Shown here one piece after another: positions 58,409 through 64,000 of a stretch of 64,000 nt of DNA (position 1 is the stretch's first letter; every line of letters starts with the position of its first letter). Below the pieces are notes generated by a model. The model worked only from the letters and a program-made list of their open reading frames with translations, was not told where the DNA came from and searched no databases. The stretch comes from Rheinheimera sp. SA_1 (GTDB lineage: Bacteria > Pseudomonadota > Gammaproteobacteria > Enterobacterales > Alteromonadaceae). The stretch is from contig NZ_LXWK01000017.1 of assembly GCF_001669775.1 (NCBI RefSeq), positions 248,001 to 312,000 on the forward strand, read 5' to 3'. Both the position numbers and the translations under genes were made by a program.

Positions 58409-59836
58409 AAGCGCCAAAGCGTCAGCATACAGTTGCACCTGATCCCGCCCTTGTTGTTTTGCCTGATACAGTGCTTTGTCAGCGTGGGCAAATAATGTGC
58501 TGTAGTCTTCGCCAGCTAGATACTGGCTCACACCAAAACTGGCGGTGATATTGGTTAAGTCAGCGACGCGGACCAGCCGTAACTGCGCCAGGATCCGGCC
58601 GGCAATAATTCCAGCCGCATCGGCACTGGTATCAGGTAACAACAACACAAACTCGTCACCGCCATAACGCGCCAGCAAATCAGTTGGACGTAAATATTGG
58701 CGGGCAATCTGGCAAACAGTGGCCAACGCCTGATCACCAACTTGATGACCATATTCATCGTTAATCTGTTTAAAGTGATCGACGTCAAATAACACCAAAG
58801 ACAGCGATAAACCGGTGTGCTGATGACGTAAAATTTCCAGACCCGCTTGTTGCTCCAGCCATTCGCGGGTGGCGGTTTGGGTCAGGCTGTCGGTGAACGC
58901 CACTTGCCGCAGCCGGATATTGTCTTCAATCAGTGCCGGTAATGCCAACCCAAACAAGGTGTTGGCAGCTATCACCGTGATGGCAAATTGGTAGACCATC
59001 ACAAACTCCATCAAACCAAACAGATGTACCCACAACACTATCAAGATGCTACTGATGGCAACCCCAATCACATTCACCAACGCAGATTCAGTACAGGCCA
59101 GCCACATATGTGGGATCAATAAAAAGAAGATGGCAAAAGCACTGTTCTCTGAGTGGGTCAGCTTGGCGAGTAGCATCACCAACATCACTAAAGTGATATT
59201 CAGCAAAATTTTTGCACTGACGCCGCGGCTCCAGCGTAGTTGTTGAAGTCCGGCAACATCGGTCAGCCGCAACAGCGCCGATGGCTTGAGTCGTGTCAGC
59301 AAAGCAAATAATAGAGGCGCTATTACCACGACGCCTGCAAGGTCGCCAATCCAGAACGGCAACCAGGTCGCGCTGGCTTCAGCAGCAGGCAACATTTGAC
59401 ATAACACCAGCTGTGTGATCACCAGCACTGAAGCGGCCAGCGCACTGCCTGCAGCAATCAGTAAAAATTGCAGGACCAATTTTGGAAAATGTCGAGAGCC
59501 ATGCTTGGCCAGCACTCGCAGCAACCAGGCTCCGGCGCCGTAAGGTAAGATATGCGCCAGTCCAAATAATAAACCGGCTTGCAGGCTTTGTTGAAAATCC
59601 AGAGGTAATTGATACTGCTGCACACTAAAAAAAGTGATCAGCACACATCCAGCCATCAGAGCCGGGACTGCCCGCAACCCCAGCACAAGCATGGCGGCAA
59701 AAGTAAGCCCGGCACTTGGAAACCAGACACTGGCATGCGCCGTGTATTCGACAATCAGACCACATAGCCAAATCAACAGCCATAACACGAATAAAGCGAA
59801 ATCACGAGCAAGCCCCGACCGCTGCAATAATTGCAT
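58397..59836 (-). CDS. MASE1-GGDEF diguanylate cyclase
   Basis: The 479-residue product has an N-terminal MASE1 membrane sensor with about eight to ten hydrophobic segments (VEYTAHASVWFPSAGLTFAA, FWIGDLAGVVVIAPLLFAL). A C-terminal GGDEF domain carries the intact active site ARYGGDEFVLLLPDTSADAA and LVLFDVDHFKQINDEYGHQVG, so it should make cyclic di-GMP. No RxxD inhibitory site was seen five residues before GGDEF. I favour the ATG at 59834-59836 with GGAAG upstream; a GTG (59893) or TTG (59902) would add about 20 non-conserved residues. Confidence 0.92.
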   Translation of the reverse strand: MQLLQRSGLARDFALFVLWLLIWLCGLIVEYTAHASVWFPSAGLTFAAMLVLGLRAVPALMAGCVLITFFSVQQYQLPLDFQQSLQAGLLFGLAHILPYGAGAWLLRVLAKHGSRHFPKLVLQFLLIAAGSALAASVLVITQLVLCQMLPAAEASATWLPFWIGDLAGVVVIAPLLFALLTRLKPSALLRLTDVAGLQQLRWSRGVSAKILLNITLVMLVMLLAKLTHSENSAFAIFFLLIPHMWLACTESALVNVIGVAISSILIVLWVHLFGLMEFVMVYQFAITVIAANTLFGLALPALIEDNIRLRQVAFTDSLTQTATREWLEQQAGLEILRHQHTGLSLSLVLFDVDHFKQINDEYGHQVGDQALATVCQIARQYLRPTDLLARYGGDEFVLLLPDTSADAAGIIAGRILAQLRLVRVADLTNITASFGVSQYLAGEDYSTLFAHADKALYQAKQQGRDQVQLYADALALSTA

Positions 59837-60047
59837 CAATCTTCCGGTCTGGGAATTCGCTACCACAGTTGGTTCTGCGTTACCGCTCGTCACAAGGTTC
59901 AACCTACCACAAACATCAGGAAGCGGACTGAAGTCCGCAAAGCATCACCATAGCAGTTTCTGCTGTTGATCGTGAATCCTTTGGCTTAAAATTTTACCCG
60001 ATGTTTGTGGCGAGCTCGCGCGTGATTTTTGGCTGGCGCAGCGCTCT

Positions 60048-60695
60048 TCAGAGGTTGTCAGGCAATTTTAATTTTTCGAATAAAATGCCGGCTAAGGTGC
60101 GGTTATTGACTTCCAGTTTGCGCAAGATCGCCGACACATGCTGCTTGACGGTGGTTTCCTGCACATTCATTTCATAGGCGATTTGTTTATTCAGCAAACC
60201 ATCGGCAATCATCTTCAGCACCCGAAATTGCTGCGGGGTCAGTTGTTCCAGGCGGCTGGCAAAATCGCGGTCGATCAAATCTTTGGCCTGCGCTACTGCG
60301 GTTTGCAGTTCCGCCGGTAGCCAGCGATCACCATTGAGCACCGCCGCCACCGCATCGGATAACACTTCCAGCGGTGCTGATTTAGGTAAATATGCAGCAG
60401 CACCTAGTTGCAACGCTTGTTTAATCACGGCGGGGTCTTCAATCGCCGACACCATCAACACGCTGATATCAGGGTATTCGGTGCGAAGTGCGGTCAGGCC
60501 AGCAAAACCTTCGGCATCCGGTAATTTTAAATCCAGCAGTATCAATTGGGTATCTGGGTTGGTGCGAAGGAGTGGCCAAAGCTGCGCCATACTATGCGCC
60601 TGGAACAGCTCGGCTGAAGGTCCAAGAATAGTCTGCAATGCTTGTGACAGGGCAACACGAAACAGCGGGTGGTCGTCAGCAATTATGGCAATCAT
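60048..60695 (-). CDS. crbR: CrbR-like LuxR/NarL-family response regulator
   Basis: The 215-residue product has a receiver domain with phospho-acceptor D55 (LILLDLKLPDAEGF) and acidic pocket residues in IADDHPLF. A LuxR-type helix-turn-helix follows at about 145-205 (LTPQQFRVLKMIADGLLNKQIAYEMNVQETTVKQHV). In CrbS/CrbR systems such a regulator activates acetyl-CoA synthetase and other short-chain-acid genes. It is separated from the crbS-like gene by 4.4 kb but is the only response regulator in the window, and the kinase's partner is normally encoded nearby. The TonB receptor gene lies upstream on the same strand, with repeat R3 between. Confidence 0.85.
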   Translation of the reverse strand: MIAIIADDHPLFRVALSQALQTILGPSAELFQAHSMAQLWPLLRTNPDTQLILLDLKLPDAEGFAGLTALRTEYPDISVLMVSAIEDPAVIKQALQLGAAAYLPKSAPLEVLSDAVAAVLNGDRWLPAELQTAVAQAKDLIDRDFASRLEQLTPQQFRVLKMIADGLLNKQIAYEMNVQETTVKQHVSAILRKLEVNNRTLAGILFEKLKLPDNL

Positions 60696-60763
60696 CAGTG
60701 GCCGTCTGGTAAGTTCGGGACAACAAACATCATGAACCAGTGCTTACGCCCCGGCAACATGTT

Positions 60764-60891
60764 TTATCCCCGTCATCCTTGAAGTCACAGGGGTGTTGGC
60801 TTCGCTTGCTCACCCCAATCGCATAGAAATCTATGCTCATGGGGATACACTCGCTTGCCGCCTACCTGCGACTCCAATGATTTTGGGTATA
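60764..60891. repeat. 128 bp dispersed palindromic repeat, copy R3
   Basis: Left end TTATCCCCGTCATCCTTGAA, right end TCAATGATTTTGGGTATAA, here with C/A variants (CTCCAATGA). Central dyad CATAGAAATCTATG. Same orientation as R1 and R4. It lies 17 bp past the stop of the TonB receptor gene. Confidence 0.75.
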
Positions 60892-60908
60892 ACAGTTAAA
60901 AACCAGTT

Positions 60909-63131
60909 TTAGAACCGGTAACCCACTGACAGACTCACAGTCCGTGGGTCGGCGTAATAACCGGTGATGGTTTGCTCACCAGCCAGCAGCGCAAAGTTGT
61001 AACCGGCGATCCGCACTTCTTTATTGCCTAAGTTACGACCTTGCAACGACACATCCCAGTGACCGTCCGGTGCGTACCAGGTCGCGCCAGCGTTAAACAA
61101 GGTGTAGCTGCCAAAATCCAGCATTGAAGGCAGTTCAAAAATCTGCGTGTCGCTGCGGTGTGACATCGCCGCGTTTAACACCAGCTCACCGCCGCCAACT
61201 TCCAGCACATACTTACCACCAAAAGTGCCGGTTAGTTTTGGCGTGTTGGCGAATGACCACAGGTTAGAAACATCAATCACCGATTGTGACGGAATATCAA
61301 ACACCCGCACTTCATCAAAACTGGCGTCGGTGTAACCAACAATCAGATTCAGCTGCAGTGCATCAGTCGCCGCCAAAGTGGCTTCCAATTCCAAACCATC
61401 GATACTGGCGCTGGCAGCGTTCAGCACTTGTGAAGCGACGTTATTGCCAACAGCACGCTGAACTGTCACTTGCATATCGTCATAAGCTGAACTGAATACC
61501 GCAGCGTTTAGGCGCAGGCGACGTTCAAACCATTCGCTTTTTACACCCAGTTCAAAGGTATCGACTGTTTCTGGCTGGTATGGCTGATCGGCGCTTGGGT
61601 TTAAACTTTTCACTGCGCGCATATCAAAACCACCCGATTTAAAGCCATCGGTGTAGCTGCCGTAATACATCACGCTATCAGTCGCCTGAAATTCAAAACC
61701 AACACGGGGTGAAAAATGATTAAAGCTGGCGCTGTTTTCAAAGTTAGTTTGCACCTGCAAAATCGTCCCGCCACTCACTCTCGGGTGCTTGTTGCCTAAG
61801 TACATATAGCGGAACACGTTGGCATCTTTGTCATCTTTGGTGTAACGACCGCCTAAGGTGAAAGACCACTGATCACTATATTGATAAGAGCCCTGGGCAT
61901 AGGCTGCGATGGAGTCGGTATCGACACAACCACCGTTTTCTACCGTCACACCGGCACCTGCGACGATTACAGTGCCAAAAGCGCCACAGGCTTCGCCGCT
62001 AAAACTGTAAATGCCAGAAGCAAATTTCAGTTTATCGCTGTTATACAGAAACTGCAGTTCATGTGAAGTTTGTTCGTCTTCATAAAAAGCCGGTACGTCT
62101 AACGAGGCTAAACGAGTCGAGTCGAAATCAATATTGGTGTCAGTCACCCCTTCACGTTTGGCCGACACTGCTTTGATGGTCCAGTCGGCATTCACATCCC
62201 AGGTCATCGTTAAAGACTGACCACTGGTTTCAACCGAGTTATCTTCCGGCATCGAGGTGTTGGAATCAAAGACGTTGGTTGGCGGCGCTTCTTTGGTCAG
62301 TAAACTTGGCGTCAGACGATGGCCCCCCTTAGAATTTGAATCATCCTGGGTGTCATCAGCGGCAAAAGCAAACCGTAAGTTATCTAACGCCTGATATTGC
62401 AGACTGATGCGGCCAGTGACGATGTCTTTATCGTAGTTTTCCGCGCCGGTATTTAAATAAGTACCAAAACCATCACGTTGATACACAGCACCAGCCGCAC
62501 CGATAAACAGTTTGTCAGTAATAGCGGTTTGACCGGATAGTTTTAAGTCTTGTTGACCATAACTGCCCAAGGTGCCACGCACTGCGAATTCGTTATCGCC
62601 ACTCAGTGCCTTAGTGACATATTTCACCGCACCACCAATGGTGTTGCGGCCGTATAAAGTGCCCTGTGGACCGCGCAATACTTCGATGCGTTCTACGTCA
62701 TAAATATCCAGCGCCGCGCCTTGTGGCCGTGCCATATAGACGTCGTCGATGTAAATACCGACACCAGGTTCAAAACCCCATAGTGGATCCTGCTGGCCGA
62801 TACCGCGAATGTACGCCGTTAAGGTGCTGTTGGTGCCACGCGACACTTGTAACGTGGTGTTCGGCGAGTACTGCTGCACCGAAGTAATGTTCTCAATGCC
62901 TTTTTGTTTTAAGTCTTCAGCGCCGATCGACGTCACCGCCACCGGCACCGTTTGCAGATTTTCGGCAGTGCGCCGGGCTGTGACCTGGATCACTTCCAGC
63001 GCCGCGGTTTCTTTGTCTTTAGCTTGTGCAGCCTGTTGCGCAGCTGCCGGCAATGCTGTGCCAAACAGAACAGTGCTAATGGCAACGGCGAGTAAAGTAG
63101 GTTGTAAGGCTTTGTTATTGTTATGGGCCAT
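60909..63131 (-). CDS. TonB-dependent receptor
   Basis: The 740-residue product has a signal peptide ending AAAQQ and a TonB-box-like ALEVIQVTARRTAENLQTVP. The plug follows (VAVTSIGAEDLKQKGIENITSVQQYSPN, YIDDVYMARPQGAALDIYDVERIEVLRGPQGTLYGRN), then a 22-strand barrel ending VSLSVGYRF. This sequence type, rich in Asp and with GPQGTLYGRNTIGGAV, is common among receptors for unknown small substrates in marine bacteria. The context (CrbR, hydroxybutyrate genes) hints at a short-chain acid oligomer, but this is speculation. The start has CAGGAG upstream. Repeats R3 and R4 bracket the gene. Confidence 0.9.
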   Translation of the reverse strand: MAHNNNKALQPTLLAVAISTVLFGTALPAAAQQAAQAKDKETAALEVIQVTARRTAENLQTVPVAVTSIGAEDLKQKGIENITSVQQYSPNTTLQVSRGTNSTLTAYIRGIGQQDPLWGFEPGVGIYIDDVYMARPQGAALDIYDVERIEVLRGPQGTLYGRNTIGGAVKYVTKALSGDNEFAVRGTLGSYGQQDLKLSGQTAITDKLFIGAAGAVYQRDGFGTYLNTGAENYDKDIVTGRISLQYQALDNLRFAFAADDTQDDSNSKGGHRLTPSLLTKEAPPTNVFDSNTSMPEDNSVETSGQSLTMTWDVNADWTIKAVSAKREGVTDTNIDFDSTRLASLDVPAFYEDEQTSHELQFLYNSDKLKFASGIYSFSGEACGAFGTVIVAGAGVTVENGGCVDTDSIAAYAQGSYQYSDQWSFTLGGRYTKDDKDANVFRYMYLGNKHPRVSGGTILQVQTNFENSASFNHFSPRVGFEFQATDSVMYYGSYTDGFKSGGFDMRAVKSLNPSADQPYQPETVDTFELGVKSEWFERRLRLNAAVFSSAYDDMQVTVQRAVGNNVASQVLNAASASIDGLELEATLAATDALQLNLIVGYTDASFDEVRVFDIPSQSVIDVSNLWSFANTPKLTGTFGGKYVLEVGGGELVLNAAMSHRSDTQIFELPSMLDFGSYTLFNAGATWYAPDGHWDVSLQGRNLGNKEVRIAGYNFALLAGEQTITGYYADPRTVSLSVGYRF

Positions 63132-63157
63132 AAGGCGTCTCCTGCTGATCTGTCGGC

Positions 63158-63316
63158 TATAGCCTTCATCCTTGAAGTTGCAGGGGTGTTGACTTCGCTC
63201 GTTCGCTGGGGCGCCAGTCCGACCCAGTCACATAGTACACTATGCTCCTGGGTCGGGCTGGCGTTCCAGTCTCACTCACTCGTCGCCTACCTGCACCATC
63301 AATGATTTTGGCTATA
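63158..63316. repeat. 159 bp dispersed palindromic repeat, copy R4 (expanded centre)
   Basis: Ends TATAGCC (63158-63164) and GGCTATA (63310-63316): both ends changed together relative to TATACCC/GGGTATA. The centre is longer than in R1-R3 and has a strong inner hairpin with arms CGCCAGTCCGACCCAG and CTGGGTCGGGCTGGCG around CACATAGTACACTATGCTC. It lies 27 bp upstream of the TonB receptor start, so it may affect that gene's leader. Confidence 0.8.
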
Positions 63317-63348
63317 TCTTGCTAGTGGTTATTTTTGTTTAGTTGTCT

Positions 63349-63398
63349 CTACTTTAGGCCGATCTGAGCAAATGTTAATCTGTACCTTAGTACTATAG
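63349..63398 (+). promoter_or_regulatory. TACYTTAG direct repeats upstream of the GntP gene (candidate CrbR site)
   Basis: TACTTTAG (63350-63357) and TACCTTAG (63383-63390) are 33 bp apart, about three helical turns, followed by TACTATAG, a possible -10. The core ACTTTAG matches the inverted repeat upstream of bdhA (51235-51256). The remainder of 63132-63451 is repeat R4 and leader. Confidence 0.5.
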
Positions 63399-63451
63399 AG
63401 ATGTGAAGGCGGATAGATCAGACTGCAGAAAAAGCGAAGAAGGATGTTTTT

Positions 63452-64000
63452 ATGCTCGATGCTGCTTGGGGTTCGATGCTTGGCATGGCAGGTCTGCTGG
63501 CTGGTTTGTTGCTGCTGATTTTACTGACGATGCGGGGGTTTAACCTGTTTATTCTGGCACCACTCTGCGCTTTACTGGTGGCAGTGACCAACGGTATTCC
63601 ATTCTGGCAAACGGCTGGCAGCACTGATTTTATTCATGGGTATATGAATGGCTTTGCTGGTTTTGTCAGCGCCTGGTTTTTAATGTTTTTATTAGGTTCT
63701 TTGTTCGGCAAACTGATGGAACATACCGGCGCTGCCGATGCAGTGGCGCTCGCAATCATCAATAAACTGGGGAAAGCCCATGCGGTGGCGGCGGTAGTTT
63801 TAGCCTGCGCCGTGTTGACTTACGGTGGAGTCAGTGTGTTTGTGGTCGCTTTTTCAGCTTACCCGATGGCCGTTAGTTTGTTTAAAGATGCCAATCTGCC
63901 ACGACGCTTTATTCCGGCAGCGCTGGGATTGGGCTCGGTGACTTTCACCATGACATCGGCTGGCTCGCCGGAAATTCAGAACTGGATCCCCATTCAATAC
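63452..64000 (+). CDS. GntP-family permease, 3' end outside the window
   Basis: The first 183 codons are present. The translation (MLDAAWGSMLGMAGLLAGLLLL…) shows a GntP-type transporter with repeated hydrophobic segments: GFAGFVSAWFLMFLLGSLFG, AVVLACAVLTYGGVSVFVV and FTMTSAGSPEIQNWIPIQY, which is diagnostic of a GntP subgroup linked to hydroxybutyrate use. GAAGGA lies about eight bases upstream of the ATG at 63452. Import of 3-hydroxybutyrate, feeding bdhA, is the favoured role by context; gluconate is the alternative for the family. It diverges from the TonB receptor. Confidence 0.85.
   Translation, partial: MLDAAWGSMLGMAGLLAGLLLLILLTMRGFNLFILAPLCALLVAVTNGIPFWQTAGSTDFIHGYMNGFAGFVSAWFLMFLLGSLFGKLMEHTGAADAVALAIINKLGKAHAVAAVVLACAVLTYGGVSVFVVAFSAYPMAVSLFKDANLPRRFIPAALGLGSVTFTMTSAGSPEIQNWIPIQY

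Noticed and set aside
60764-63316. R3-TonB receptor-R4 as a composite transposon
   Set aside because: There is no transposase, no target duplication that I can see, and the repeats occur alone elsewhere.

Overview
This window looks like chromosome from a gammaproteobacterium of the Alteromonadales/Chromatiaceae type, probably close to Rheinheimera or Alishewanella. The basis is gene order (der-bamB-yfgM-hisS-ispG-rodZ-pilW-rlmN-ndk, then an isc operon, cysE and trmJ) plus an Alteromonadales-style N-acetylglucosamine locus with nagX, nagP, a SIS-type NagB-II and a BadF-type NagK. The genus is inferred from memory, not from a search. No rRNA, tRNA, CRISPR array, transposase or phage gene was seen.

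Region 1 (1-20 kb, almost all minus strand) is housekeeping. It holds the GTPase Der (cut by the window edge), outer-membrane assembly (BamB, YfgM), histidyl-tRNA synthetase, isoprenoid synthesis (IspG), cell shape (RodZ), a pilotin-like PilW carrying two extra LysM domains, RlmN and Ndk. A small accessory cluster follows: a PstS-like periplasmic protein and two related porins. Next comes iscRSUA-hscBA-fdx, behind a promoter with two tandem type-1 IscR boxes. CysE and TrmJ close the region.

Region 2 (20-32 kb) is mixed: an exported predicted methyltransferase, PurD, an ExeM-type extracellular nuclease, a MAPEG protein overlapping a beta-propeller lipoprotein-like gene, PrkB, the threonine-degradation pair kbl-tdh, a TetR regulator, CoaD and a Wzi-like outer-membrane protein. 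Two unrelated palindromic repeat types lie between these genes.

Region 3 (32-50 kb) is a chitin/N-acetylglucosamine catabolic locus. nagK-nagB-nagA-nagP-nagX run on the minus strand and diverge from a GH20 hexosaminidase. Further genes are a Gfo/Idh oxidoreductase, a small secreted Cys-rich protein, a tryptophan-halogenase-like flavoprotein, a large TonB-dependent receptor and the LacI-family regulator NagR. Three near-identical NagR-type palindromes (TGACARCGYTGTCA) sit at 38063, 42498 and 48078. The middle one overlaps a good promoter that fires into a stretch with no convincing ORF and ends at a strong intrinsic terminator. I read this as a candidate NagR-controlled small RNA of about 170 nt, the most novel signal in the window.

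Region 4 (50-64 kb) resembles a short-chain-acid (3-hydroxybutyrate/acetate) module. It contains a DUF819 membrane protein, 3-hydroxybutyrate dehydrogenase, a CrbS-like transporter-histidine kinase hybrid broken by a frameshift, a CrbR-like response regulator, a second TonB-dependent receptor and the start of a GntP-family permease. The dehydrogenase and the permease share an ACTTTAG-type upstream motif that could be the CrbR target. An AI-2E family exporter-like protein, YehS, a NYN-domain nuclease and a MASE1 diguanylate cyclase lie among them.

A family of roughly 127-160 bp palindromic intergenic repeats with TATACCC/GGGTATA ends occurs four times in full and at least twice as remnants.
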